Shown here in pieces: positions 23,899 to 36,211 of a stretch of 64,000 nucleotides of DNA. Each line of letters begins with the position of its first letter. Within the stretch, counting starts at the first letter, position 1. The notes beneath the pieces were generated by a model. The model saw only the letters and a program-made list of their open reading frames with translations. It ran no database searches and was not told the DNA's origin. The position numbers were made by a program, and so were the translations under genes. Origin of the DNA: Candolleomyces eurysporus (lineage: Eukaryota > Basidiomycota > Agaricomycetes > Agaricales > Psathyrellaceae); contig JANBPK010000725.1 in the NCBI GenBank assembly GCA_027579435.1, forward strand, positions 1-64,000. Reading direction: 5' to 3'.

Positions 23899-25484
23899 TG
23901 TAAGCCTAAACTCTAGTCTTCTTTATTCTCTGTCCTGTTTCTCTGTAACTTCCCGTCTTCCGCTGTGATTTACGTATGTTTCGGCGTCTTCTTCCGTGTT
24001 AGTGCTATGCCCCTTCTATAAGTGCCCTGTATGTATCTTCTGCCTGTACAGTGCTTCATGTCACGCGTCCAAGTTTTCTCGATTCCTGAAATCCAACTTC
24101 GATTTATCTGACGTCTAGGTAGTAAAGATTGCACCAGGACTCCGTTTCTCTGCTTCTCAGTTCTGCTGATCAGTGCATGGTCTGGCTCTGTTTCTCGCTC
24201 TCACCGCTCGTACACCTAGCAACTGCTCCTGTCCTCGAATATGTAGCTGAGATGGCCTTATGCGTCGCAAACATACCGAACCAGCTCAGTCGATGCCGTG
24301 AGTTTTTCTTAGAAATGAGGTGGAAGGACAATTGCGAACGAGGCCCGCATCAACCAAATGCGCAGGAGATTTTGGGAGAAGGACAGAGTTTTTGTCGGAT
24401 TCCGGAAGGACGAACCACTAGGCGTTGTATCTGTATAACCATCCATCAATCTTGTCGTCTTCCCGACCAGGAATTCGGGCGCGGTGGCGTAGCCGTGCTT
24501 GGCTTCGGATAGCTGGTTCATGGATCCGTCGACGCTGGCGTCCAGAGATTCCCGCAGCAGGTGCGACACGCCTTTGCTACACGAAAGGCTGTTTCTGCAG
24601 AGAAATGTGAATGCCATCTTGCGAAGAAGAACGAGAACATTGAGATGGTGCTCTCTCACGTTGGGCGTAGTCGACTGGAATTGGTGCCTAGTACCGACAC
24701 GGCCAATCTGGCTGCTTGATGGCCAGTTGAGGGGTGCGTGAGTGAGAGCTCAATAAATGGCGAGGCAGCGGTAAACAACGTTTCCAGGATCTTATCTTCG
24801 AAGACAGCTGCCCCAAGGCGAGATGCGATCCTGTTTGAAGCCTTCTTGCCTGTAATAATTTTGTGACCCACGTTTGAAGGCTAGTATGCGTTGAGTATAT
24901 TCGATAGGCAAAGGGATAGCCCCTGGATGGCACCGAGCCGATATTGGAGGCCACTGCAAGAGCCAAGGTACTGGCATTGCATTCCTGATCAATGTGTCCT
25001 GAGGCTTGACGAGCTCTCCGGACGGATGAAACCGTTCACGAAAAGATTTTGGCTCGGACGCGTTCCTCAGGCAGTGTTAGGGGTACCACTACGGCTCACA
25101 GCTGTTGAGAATCCACCGGAGCGGCGATCCCCTCACCTGAAGAAGCATTAGTACGTCGAGGAGTGTGGCTACGCACCGTTTACCCAAGGAATTCCACTTT
25201 CAACTCGACCTCCTGCAATGCCAGCAGCCCATTCAGGTTTTTTCCATGCTAGACACGCAGATCACAGGTACGGTGAATTTTCTGAAGGCTTGTGTTGGCT
25301 GGAACATCGGCTACAAAGATGGAAAGAGAAAGAGCCCTGCGGAAGACTCCCAAGTGAGACGGTGCTCCAGGATCGACAATGACATATTTCCGGACCATTG
25401 GACGTCAGATACATCTCCTCCAAAACGGAATGGTGGGAGATGGCGCGAAATGGCTGGCCACGTGCCCCAGAAATAACAATGATC
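23899..25484. other. Flank of unit A with remnants of a convergent, unidentified gene
   Basis: No intact ORF. Read on the minus strand, fragments are shared with the flanks of B, D and E (for example the stretch giving RNAMPVPWLLQWPP near 24970, and one giving LMRASFAIVLP near 24320). They look like scattered exons of a decayed gene, perhaps a membrane protein, pointing towards the NLR gene. The frames are broken and the family cannot be named. Confidence 0.4.
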
Positions 25485-25492
25485 CATTCCTT

Positions 25493-26138
25493 GGTTTACC
25501 CCCCATGCACCTGGGTGAAGATCGGGACAATTGCAATAAAAAAGAATTCAAATCGCGCGCTTCCAGAGGCTTTCTGGGGAGGTTGCGGGATAATTAAACG
25601 TTGTAAATAGACCCATTTTACTTGTTTTGCACCTCAGAAATCAAAATTTTCGGCGCCTCGCGGCGTGCCCTTTGCGAAAGGTGCCGCAGGAGCACCCCTA
25701 CGAAATGTCAAATCCAATAGCTCAGCACACATGCTTGAGCTTCAAATTAACCGAATACACGCTCTCCATCATGCTAAGATAGCCCTAGCGTGGTCATTCT
25801 GAGTGTTGATAGGCGCGGTAACGCTCTGAATTTTTATTTGCAGGCGGTACCACCGCGACCTGGCAGGTAGCAGGCAGGTAGCATCCCGGCCCGGAACCGG
25901 ATGTTACCTGCCACACGAAAAGAATTTCCTCAGCGTGCGGTGGGGTGGCCATACCTCAGCATAATAGTTTCATATTCAAGATGGCTACTCTACATAGAAG
26001 GAATAAACCACAAATTCATGAGTTTAAACCAGAGGCTGAGGCCTGCAACCGGACGAGAGCTGGAGTGAGTTCGAGTGAGGCTACGTGCCTCGGCAATCGC
26101 CGGGCAGGTAGCATACCCAGGTGTATCCGCGGTAAACC
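25493..26138. mobile_element. 646-base MITE-like non-autonomous DNA transposon
   Basis: The left end reads GGTTTACCCCCCATGCACCT and the right end, reverse-complemented, GGTTTACCGCGGATACACCT; both continue GGGT. The element is flanked by the direct repeat CATTCCTT at 25485-25492 and 26139-26146, an 8-base target-site duplication. The matching site in unit E (ctatccattccgttctc, near 52915) has no insertion. Inside are repeated ggcaggtagca motifs and an imperfect hairpin around 25873-25914, with no coding frame of note. The 8-base duplication fits hAT-like or similar cut-and-paste elements; the autonomous partner is not known. Confidence 0.85.
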
Positions 26139-26319
26139 CATTCCTTCCTCCCTCGAAGTACCGTATGACCTCGGCCTGTGCCCATTATTAGCCAGGGTTT
26201 CTCAATAATCCCTCCCTATCCGCCCGAGCGAACACCGCATTCAACATCAGTGTCCAAGCGCTGTGCCTGGTCCGCTTGGCGCACTCAAACAATGTGGCCA
26301 TGTACTTGATTTTCTCGAG

Positions 26320-26600
26320 AGTGGATCGGTACTGCATTCTGTGGAAACAAAGTTGATTTTGACTCGGAGAAGTCGAAGCCTGTGTTGACGGTGACGCTTG
26401 GTCTGATTGTGTGAGTGCTCATTCTCGCCCTACTCTACTTTACTTCTCGCCCTACTTTACTCTACCCCTGCCCCTATCACCCGGCGAAGGCTAATTGTCA
26501 AATACCCTAGGTGCATTCTCCTAAGAACCATGTCGACACTATGCCTACTTCATTGAAGGTGATACCATATTTGTTGGGAAGCGAAAAATGTCTCCTAGTC
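26320..26600 (+). pseudogene. SPC25 (signal peptidase complex subunit 2) fragment, unit B
   Basis: Only the last two exons remain. The part giving a KxDFDSEKSKPVLT-like segment (26350-26405) ends at gtgagtgc, and the final exon (26510-26600) reads as in Spc2: PTSLKVIPYL-like, then a degraded form of EGDTIFVGKR. Spc2/SPC25 is a small ER membrane subunit of signal peptidase. The first exon and part of the second are missing, so it cannot be functional. Its final exon runs directly into the p24 first-exon sequence. Confidence 0.65.
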
Positions 26601-27378
26601 TCCCTCCTCGTCCTCTCACTGCTCAATCTTCTCCTATGCTTGCCACCTGAATTCAACCTCGACTATTGAATTCTTCATGGCAGCGTCCCGCTATATGCAG
26701 AATGCATTTGGAATTCGGCGCACGAGAACCAGCTTGTGATCATGCCAGCAAACGTTGGAAAGGCTAAAATCAACGGATGGATATCGAGATCGTGGACTCA
26801 AGCTTGAGTAGTACGACTCATGCGGAGGGTGAGGTTGGGTTTGAAGAATTATATTGAAGGACGTAGGCGCTTTCTGACCTCCTATGTGTTCGTGCACCGT
26901 TGCTAATGGTTTTCGTTTTCGTTTGGCTGATTGTAGATGTGAGCTCGGACCAAACTTCGAAGATTTCTCGTATTGTGGACTTGGATGTCGATATTGGTGC
27001 TGACGCTGTGGATTACAAGTGCGTTTGCGAACTCCACGTACTGATTCCCTGTGCTCGTGACCTTTCAACAGTGCTATTGCCAACCAAGAATTCCTCTCCG
27101 GCCTCGAATCCGAAATGCGCAAAATCGAAGGCCAGCTAAAGGAGATTATTGACGAAATGAACTAAAGAACCGGGAAGAGCGATTTGTCCAAACCAATAAT
27201 AGTGCGTCCTTCCTCTTACTCGATGCACGTCCCATTTTGCTCACTCCTCTATTTAGTCTCCACGAACGACCGCATCCAAGGGTTTGCTTAGTTCACCATC
27301 TGTGCACTCACCGCTCTGGGTTTATGGCGAATCTTCCACCTACGCGCCTACTTCAAGCGCAAGTATCTCATTGATGAG
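26601..27378 (+). pseudogene. p24/Erv25 remnant, unit B
   Basis: Homologous to 16768-17609 but without the start. A deletion removes the middle of the GOLD domain. The donor, intron and exon pattern after that is recognisable (IVDLDVDIGADAVDYK, near 26970-27020). The stop codon is mutated at 27378 (ATTGATGAG instead of ATTGATTAG). It cannot encode a working p24 protein. Confidence 0.85.
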
Positions 27379-27881
27379 AGTGTGCATACGTACGTTTTGC
27401 CAATATCACGATTATTTTGTCGGTCACCCTCCGCGTGGCTTTGCCCAATCAGAATGCAAACCGGGCATGGGTGCTGTGATTTTTAGTGCTTGGCGCTCGT
27501 GAGATTCAGGTTCGCGAACCTGGCGTCCACTTCGTTTTATTCGGGCGTAAACTCCGCATGGCTTTTTGACGGAATGCAGGAACAGTGGCAGCCTTTGCTC
27601 AGTGCAATTGTGAAGGTGTGTGAACTACAAGGATTGCATTTATTCGAAGCCGGTTAACTTGGATTTAATTAGGCAGCGGGAGGTGCAGTCAATCTCTCGG
27701 TCAGCGCGGGTTCAGTTCCGAGTTCGTGGTTCTTTGTGTTTCATGCTTCCTTTGGCGCCTCCAAGCATCCGATAGCGATTCGGGTTGATGTCGGTTCAGA
27801 TCTAGTAAAGCTTCCCAGGTACAATTAACGAGCGTCTTACGGTCACTGGCGACATTGCTGTGCATTCCTGATACTGATCAG

Positions 27882-27889
27882 TATATATT
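27882..27889 (+). promoter_or_regulatory. TATA box of NLR-B
   Basis: TATATATT, 51 bases before the ATG at 27941, as in copies A and E. Confidence 0.65.
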
Positions 27890-27940
27890 GGAATGCATTC
27901 CACCTCTCTCTTCCAGTTCATGTTTCCTACCATCAGCGCC

Positions 27941-30900
27941 ATGGATGCCTCCTGCAGCAGCGATAGTGAGGCAGACCGCCCAAACCATCTTCTTGGAACT
28001 CACGTAACTGAACTTCCAGGGCGCATAAGCCACCATGGCTTCGAAAATTCACATCATTTTCAGCTAGGAACCGCAAACTTCTCGTCCGCTGCAAGAGACG
28101 TGCACAATTACAACATCTCTGTGCCTCCTATGGGCGCGGACGAAACAGGTGAGTGCTGGTCGAGTTGCGATGATATTTGAGCGCTGACTTGAAGCAGAGG
28201 ACAAGCTAATCGAACAAATTTGCGAGTGGTTGACGAAAGTCAACTTTGGTTCTATCTATTCTGAATCGCATTCTAAAGCGACGGAAGGAACTGGAATGTG
28301 GTTTATCGAGAGCGAGGAGTTTGGTCGCTGGAAGAAAGGTGAATCCAAGATTCTGTGGGGTACAGGAAAGCGTGAGTTAGCATTCTACCATTCCGAAATT
28401 CCGAACTGTAATCTTGACGATATCCATACTCAGCTGGCGCAGGAAAAACCACACTCTCGCATGTATTGCTCTATTTGTTTCGTTTCCTCACTCCTCTAAT
28501 CCCCAACTTCTCAGGTCTATCGTCATTCAACATCTTCAAAAGGCCGATGTTGCACGCCAAGCCCCTGTGATCTTTGCCTTCTGCCGTTACATGGAGAAGT
28601 ACTCTCCTTCCGAAATCTTTGCTTCATGGATTCAGCAGTTAGTACTGCTTCGCAATCGCTCCACCCTCGAGCATGTTCGCGAGAGTTTCCAGACTCACGA
28701 ACGGGGTAACTCCCGCCCGTCGGATGTCGAACTGCACCAACTCATGTCAGCCGTTGTCCAGAAGTTCGATCGTGTCTTCATCGTACTCGATGGATTAGAT
28801 GAAACAGAGGAAGATGCCAGGAAACCGCTGCTCGACTTCATAAACTCCCTTCCTTCCAATACACACACCCTCATTATGTCCCGTCCCTTGGGATCGCTCC
28901 AACGTCTGTTCCCATGTGCTGTACAAGTCGATATTGAAGCCCGGAATGAAGACATAGAACGATTTGTCGAGAAGAGGATCCTTGATATCCCCAGCCTTCA
29001 CGCAGTTCTACTGGGCAAGGATGCAGCCAAGGAAGAGCTGTGTACTGCTATCAAGCGAAAGTCCGGCGGAATGTAAGTCGACCATGTTGCTCTTCTTTCT
29101 ATAGTGCGACCAATAATTCGTCGATTTACAGGTTTTTGATCGCAAGTCTCCAAATTGAAGCGTTGAAAAGCTAGAAACGCTCCCGATCGGGTTGAATGAG
29201 CTATATGACCACACGCTGGAACGGATCGAGGCTCAGGGCGAGGAGAAGACTTCCTTAGCGAAACGAGTGCTCCTGTGGGTGACCTATGCCTTGGATTGCA
29301 TGTCAATCGAAGCGCTACAGCAGGCCGTCGCTACCGAACTCGATTCCAAAACTTTTGACGAGAATCACATGTCTCCGATAGAATTACTCCTCGACGTTTG
29401 CTGCGGCCTTGTTACGCTTGACATACGTGAGCAAAGGCGACGCCCAAGAAAATTTGTGAGACTCATTCGTAAGTTCCATTCGTCAGACATCTGGACCAGC
29501 TGTTTGACAAACCATATTTATAGATTACACGACAAACGTTTTCTTAAAGGCCCAACACCCGCCCTGGCTAAGCTCAGATCCGCATTCGACACTATCGTCC
29601 GTTTGCGTTGTCTACGACTCTTTCCTTTCCAAATTATCCTACAATGCACCCCTCTACGATTATGCTTATAAAACCTGGCATCGTCATGCGCGCCTTGCTT
29701 GCAAAGAATCCGGTTTACCGCATCGCGTAAAAAGGTTTCTTCTCTCCCAATCTCCCACTGCCAATCAATGGCCACGGGCAATTCGGTCGTGGTCGTGGTC
29801 GAACGGATGGATATCTCATGAAAGGCCCCTCAGTCCGGAGCACCTGGCTTCACTGGTTGGTCTCCAAGACTATCTGTTAGATCATGTCCAGGACTGCACA
29901 GTCACCTTGCGAAATCGCTTCACATTCCTTCACTTAGCTGCCATAGGCGGACATATCGATACAGCAGAAGCCATTATGGAAACATGGCCTTCACTTTCTC
30001 CAATGGACCAATCGGCAGAGGGCAAAACGCCTATGATGTTGGCGGCAGGTTTCGGGCAGGAATCAATGTTGGAGTTTCTCCTGTCCCGCATGCCAAAAGA
30101 TGGACGAGGATTGAATGCCAGAGCTACCTGCGGTTGCACTGCATTGGCGTGTGCTGTTGGGCAAAATCAGAAGGCCACTATCCGACTACTACTCTCCAGA
30201 CCAGGTGCTGATGTGAATGTGACCAATTGCGATACAGGACTCACTCCACTCGCTTGGGCTGTACACAATAACGACGAGGCAATGGTCAGGCAAATCTTAT
30301 TGCATCCAAATCTCAACATAAATGCACGGAATCCATGGACAGGATACACAGCCCTTATGCAAGCCAGCGGCGAGCTTGAGCTGCCCGACACCAGGGTTAC
30401 CATCGTTGAGCTGCTGATGTCCCACCCCGACATCGACGTCAACCTAGGGCGTCGTTGTGGGTGCACACCTCTGATTGCGTCTACTTACCAATCTCGCAGC
30501 AAGATTATCTCCAAGCTTATCTCCCATCCTCATGTCAACCTACATGCTCGCTGCAATGAGGCAGGAACAGCCTTGTCGATTGCTGTATACCGAATGGTTT
30601 CCGATGGGGAGCATTACAGTCAAGAAGCATACAATTCTTATTCAGAGCTAATTTCAGCCAAAGAGAGGATTCTTAGAAATGCAGACGGGGATGATGTTCG
30701 CCGCTGCCTCCAGATTGCTTTGGGCCTTAGTCGTCAAGATATTGCAACTGAACTCATCTCAAAGACGAAAATATGCCCAAACGCAGTACTCCTGGTGACA
30801 GCGGCGAAGGCAGGACATGCACCAATTGTCGCAATGCTGTTGGAGGATGCTGACATCAATGCAGAAGACTCGACGGGGTGCACGGCTCTCTCTGCTGCGG

Positions 30901-33598
30901 CGATGAAGGGCCACTCAGCCATTGTGGACCTTTTCCTCTCTCGACAGGACATCCTCGTCAATAAAGGTTCCATTCCTCCATTGATTCGGGCCATCGAAAG
31001 CGAAGTCGACAATATATTCTTCCGCCACTCATCTCCCAACAGCCGATTACCGATCGCAAGGCAGTTACTCTGTCGTACGGACATCAACATCAATGTCCTT
31101 GACTCGATGGGGCGAGTGCCTCTTACCTGTGCCATCAAGGCGGAACACTGGGAGATTGTCGACCTCCTGTTGTCAAGGCCAGATGTGAATATCAATCTGG
31201 GTGAACCTCCGGCATTGGTGCAAGCATGTTTGAAGGGGCAGGAGGCGTTGGTACGGAAGCTATTAGCAACAGAAGGCCTTGATGTCAACGCGGTAGATTG
31301 CAAAGGCTGGAGTGCCTGGTCTATGGCAGCACATCATGGTCATGAACAAATAGCGGAGCTCCTTGTGTCCAGACCTGACGTTAACGTGAGCATGGGTAGC
31401 CCAACACCGCTGATGCATGCATGCCACCAAGGTCACACAGGCATTGTCGAGCTACTGCTGAGGAGCCGCGGCGAGGAGCTTGATATCAACTTTCAGGCTG
31501 ACAGCTACGAATGCCGTCCAACTGCACTGTGGTTTGCGTGTTTCAGTGACAGGCCAAATGTGGACATTATCCGACTACTACTTCAACGTTCCGACATCGA
31601 TGTCAACATTAGTCTCACAATCGGTCATGCGGCCTGCAAATGCGCCAACACACTGAAGTCCAAACGGATGTTAAATCATCGTCAGCTCCCAACCCCATTG
31701 CACATTGCTGCATTGCAACAGGAATATGCTGTTCCATTGCTTCTAGCATCCCCTAGAATCAATGTGAATGCACCGAACATGGATGGGAAAACCCCATTCA
31801 TGCTGCATCTCGAGTCGACACCATTCGTACCGGGGACCACCACGGGCAGTTTTCTTTCCCATCCGGCTGTCCTTGAAGAGCCATTTGGTAGCAGGGCACT
31901 TATTTCGGCTGCTACTCTCGGAGATTTTGAGGAAAAAAAACTCAACGAAATCAAAACAATCCTGTCGAGAAGCAGGATGATAGATGTCAATTTCCTTGAA
32001 ATCAATGGGCGCTCTGTACTTTCGGCTGCGGCCGTCCAAGGATCCACGAAGATTGTGGCTTTCCTCCTATCCCTTCCCTCAATCGACCCTAATTCTGGCA
32101 ATCCGCCTCCCTTGGCTCAGGCGTCCATTTGCTGGCGGAATTCTTCAGTGCTTCGGTTACTGCTCGAACACCCCAACATCGACCTCAACCAGAAAAGTGA
32201 TGGATACACCGCACTTGGAGGTGCTTGTATGGTCCAGCATCCTGATCGCACTACTCTCAACAACATCAAACTCCTTCTTTCTCAGCCAAAGTTGGACGTG
32301 AATGCGGGAAAACCTTCTCCGCTGTCTATTGCAGTCCAGGCCGGCGATATAGGCATTGTCAAGTTACTCCTCAAACACCCCAAGATCAATCTCAACTCTA
32401 ATATCCAATGTGTGGTACAAATACCTATGTGGATCAAGGGCAGGCACTCCCAAATCCGTGTCCATNGGGGGGGAACCACGGCCATTATTCCTCGATTCCT
32501 TTGGACAATGCCGTCTAGTGCAGGGCAGAGGAAGAGAGATGGATGGTTGCAAACAGTCGTCAACTGGTATATCGTACGGTTGCCTGGATAAGAAGGCGAA
32601 TAGAATCAGCAGGCCATACGCAACATGCAACGCCCATGATCCGCTCCATTGGAAGCCTCGCGACCGGTATGAGGACGTGAACCAAACCACCAAAACTGAA
32701 GTATCGGGTGATCCAATCTTTGTGTACTGCACCAGATTTGGTTCGTCAGAAATCATGGAGCTACTTTTGCCTCGAGCCGACCTCAACGTGAACGCACCCG
32801 GAAATTGTGGCTGCACGGCGCTTATTTGGGCGTGTTCTCTGGGCAAATGGGCAATCGTTGACACACTACTTAGTCGAAAGGAGACTGCCGTCAATGCCCG
32901 CTGTGCTAATCATGGACACAACGCCCTCGTTGCGGCGGCACATCGGATGAAATTCAAGATGGTTCAACAACTTCTTTCCCATCCCCGAGGCCACGAAATA
33001 GACCCCAATGTCTTCGCAGCATGTGGATGCAATCTCCTCGTCTGTGCTTCCTGGAGTGGAGACGAAGATACCGTATACAACGTCCTTCCCTTCACCGACT
33101 GGCGCGATCATCCCAACGCACAGGATTGCAAGTTCAGTAGAACCGCACTTCAATGGGCGTCATATTTTGGCCACGACTCACTCGTTCAACTCTTTCTCTC
33201 TGAGCCAAGCGTTTCAGTCGACCACCAAGACAAACGAGGCAACACGGCGTTAATGCTTGCCGCCAGCGGTGGCCACTACAACGTCGTCCAAATTTTGCTT
33301 GCTTCTCCGAAATTCACCAACGTCCACAGCAACTGCGACTTGAATGGGGACACGGCTCTCTCGCTGGCAGAGTGGTACGGACACATAGAAATCGCTCGAT
33401 TGCTGGAGTCGGCGCCGTTGGAACAAGCAGCAGCCCCGTTCATCTCCGATTGTGCAGCCCAATTTGCCTTTTTCGCCACCCCATTCGCCATTTGCTTTTG
33501 GANTTTTTATACTTTTCGCTATTCTCTCGATTCTATTTTCTTATCTTATTTACCTTGCGCTGCAGATCGACATGCTTGGTTTTCGGGTATATGGATAA
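27941..33598 (+). pseudogene. NLR-B: NACHT-ankyrin gene with a 31-base deletion and early stop
   Basis: The seven-exon structure is as in copy E: 27941-27965, 28020-28148, 28198-28371, 28434-28458, 28515-29072, 29132-29468 and 29524-33598. Walker A (GKPGAGKTT) and Walker B (VFIVLDGLDE) are kept, and the ankyrin part is open. In exon 6 a 31-base segment present in A, D and E is missing between two AAAGCT motifs, which creates a TAG at 29172-29174 just after the NACHT domain. The Ns at 32466 (before G7) and 33503 (before T5) also shift the frame. Dropping both and counting the 31 bases brings the sum to 1,784 codons. Intron 4 starts with GC instead of GT. The product would be a truncated NACHT protein of about 325 residues, or none. 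Confidence 0.85.
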
Positions 33599-35818
33599 CG
33601 AAAGCTTGGACTCTAGGCNTTTTTTTATAGATGTTCTATCCTGTTTTTCTGTGGCTTGCCTTCTTCCGCTGTGATGTATGTATATTTCTGCGTTTTCTTC
33701 TGTGTTAGTGCTACGCCCCTTCCGGTACCCTGTCTGTGTCTCTCTTCTGCCTGTACAATACCCATTTCATATGCGTCCCTGTTTTCTCGGTTCCTGAAAC
33801 CCAACTTCAATGTATTCGACTCATATCTAGTAAAGATTGCACACGACAAAGCCCCGGGCCTAAGACAACTTCCAGGTCATATCCACCGTCTTCTGCAACG
33901 ACCAAACCGTGCAAGGTCTTACTGTATTACTCTATTTAGACACTGACGTGCCATTTGAAGCTCCACCTCTCGTCGACCTAGCAATTGCTCCTGTCCGAGG
34001 ATATGTGGCTGGAATGGGCATGTGCGTTAACTGCATACCAAATCGAATTCAGCGACCACTCGGTCGATGACCGCGACTCTTTGTTAGAAATGGGGTGAAA
34101 AGAGATTGCGAATGAGGCCTGCACAGCAGTACGCCTCCACCAAATGTGCAGTGCGTCAGAGGCTCCGTCGATCATGATAATGGCGGTGGAAGCGGCGCTG
34201 CAGAAGTGGCCGAGAGCGAAACCTATGTAGAACAGGGTTGTTGTTTTGGAACGAGGACCCAAAGTTGCGTTCGAATATCTATTCACAAATCTTTTCCCAG
34301 ACCGTGGATTGAGGTTCGGTGACTTAGTAGTCTCCCGTAGTCAGACTCAACGAGTTCGTGCCAAGAGGCTTGAATAGGATAGTGACTTAGATGTGCCCGT
34401 TGAACACCCAGCCGGTCGGTGGATTCATCAACCCTGGCGCTGAGAAGCTTTGTCTCGAAGCAGAGCGTCGACCTGCTTTGGCTGTGCAAACGGCTGGGTC
34501 TGCGGAAATATGAGAGCCGTATCGCGAAAGGATGATCAACACCAGGCAGATGTTTTCTCGCATTAGCGTGTTTGAGTGAAGTTGATGAGGGTTGCTACGA
34601 CGGCGATGGAGTCCGGTACAATCACGGTCGAAGCCAATCTGAAGCCGGTGTGGCTGCTCGGTGGCCGGTTTGGGGTGTATCGAAACGAAGGTTCAATAAG
34701 TAGTAAGAGCCTTGCGTAGACAAAGTTTCCGGGACCTTATCTTCTAAGGTAGCTGCTTCAAGGTGAGACGCCGTCTGGCTTGAAAACTTCTTGCCTGCAA
34801 TAAATTCGTAAGACTTTGACTACGTTTGAAGCCTAGCCGACTCTCATCCAAGATCACCTGTGGCCCGTCAATGATGCTCAATAGGCGAAGCGATGGTAGC
34901 GACCTGGGCAGCCACTGTAAGACCCAAGGTACTGGCATCGCATTCCTGGTCAACATGCCCCTGAGGCTTGACGAGGTCTCCGGACAAAGAGGCCGGGCAC
35001 GAAAAGATTTTGGCTCGGAGGCGTTTCCTAGGAAGTGTAAGGGGTACCGCTACGGCTCGCAGCTGTTGAGAATCCACCGGAGCGGCGATTCCCTCACCGG
35101 AAGAGGCATTAGCACGTCAAGGAGCGTAAGGTGAGTGACTGCATACCATCTAACCCTAGCGTTGCCACTTCCGACTCAACCTCCTGCAATACCAGAGGTA
35201 CATTCAGGTTCTTTCTATCCTAGGCACGCAGATCGCAGGTACGGTGAATTTTCTGAAAATTCGTGTTGGCTGGAGAGTCGGCTACAAGATTGAAAGAGTG
35301 CCTGACGCCTGTGATAGCCATTAGAGCTTCGGCTTTAGGAAAGACATCCCTCCACTACAGCCCACAGCTGTTTTGAATCCATCGAAGAGGCGATTCCCTC
35401 ACCTGGAGGAGCATTAGCATGTCGAGGAGCATATGCAACAGAAGTGGCTACGCACCGTTTATAAGGAAATCAACCTCCTCCTGCAATATCAGCGGCGCGT
35501 TCGAGTTCTTTCCATCCTTGGCACGCAGATCACAAGCATGGTGGATAGTCGACTACAAAGACGGAAAGAGTACCCGACGCCTGCGATGATACCCATTGGA
35601 GTAGCTTTAGGAAAGACTCCCCGGTCAGGGAATGTGATAGGGTGCTCCAGGAACAAGAATTACATATTCCCGAGTTATTGAACGTCAGAAACAGAGAACA
35701 TCTCTCCTCCACGACGGAATGGTGGGAGATGGACTCGGAGATGATGGAACGCAAAATGGCTGGCCACGTGCTGAAATGATCGCGCTCTCTCCCGTATGAC
35801 TGGCCGGTGCCCACTATG
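33599..35818. other. Flank of unit B with decayed membrane-protein-like exons
   Basis: Homologous to the flanks of A, D and E. On the minus strand around 34260-34080 a segment reads TTTLFYIGFALGHFCSAAST followed by AIIMIDGASDALHIWWRR, and its copy in unit D (42760-42890) is similar. This looks like part of a multi-pass membrane protein gene, now broken. An N at 33619 lies beside a T run. The family cannot be named. Confidence 0.45.
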
Positions 35819-35824
35819 AACTAG

Positions 35825-35863
35825 CAGAATACCCATGAGTTGGAACATCCGGCCGTCCGGCAT
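35825..35863 (+). repeat. Left terminal inverted repeat of the KDZ-like element
   Basis: About 39 bases, ending in gtccggca. They match 40622-40660 on the opposite strand with a few substitutions and small gaps. Confidence 0.8.
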
Positions 35864-36211
35864 CTTCCTGTCTGGGCGTCCGGCATTGGCTTGCTAGCCG
35901 GGCGTCCGGCCTTATTATCGTCATCGTCATCACAAACCCCGCCACGTATAAAGGGCANGGGGGGTTCTTGCCTCTCTCTCGAACCTCTTCCATCTCCATC
36001 TCCACTTCCCCCGCCCAACACAACACAGCCAGTACGTGATGTTATCGATGTAAGTGGCATACAGGGCTATCATCCCCGTTCTATTTTGTGGCTAACATTG
36101 CTCATTTTCAGCTTTCTTCTTCTTTACGACACCGCTCACTTTTTGAGCATCCCCTACCCCACCCTTTGCGGCACACTCAAGACCACCGGTCCCGCCACTA
36201 TCGCAACCGCC

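Larger units (their letters stand above)
16770..25484 (+). repeat. Duplicated unit A: p24 - spacer - NLR-A - flank
   Basis: Homology with the other units starts inside p24 exon 1 and runs through the NLR gene and about 1.5 kb beyond it. Unit A is the only one with an intact p24, and its left neighbour is the single-copy histone pair, so it most likely keeps the ancestral arrangement. It lacks the SPC25 fragment found in B to F. Confidence 0.8.
26215..35818 (+). repeat. Duplicated unit B: SPC25 fragment - p24 remnant - NLR-B - flank
   Basis: Same order and strand as units E and F. Its left boundary begins with the motif ctccctatccgcccgagcgaa, also found before units C, D, E and F. Its right end is interrupted by the KDZ-like element at 35825. 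Confidence 0.8.

Noticed and set aside
25620..25920. The GC-rich repeats near 25,860 as a telomere-like or centromere-like array
   Set aside because: They are internal motifs of one short element bounded by inverted ends and a target duplication, not an extended array.
33656..33946. Small ORFs downstream of NLR-B (and the equivalents near 24,000 and 60,800)
   Set aside because: They lie in the 3' flank, differ between units and have no domain; more likely 3' UTR.
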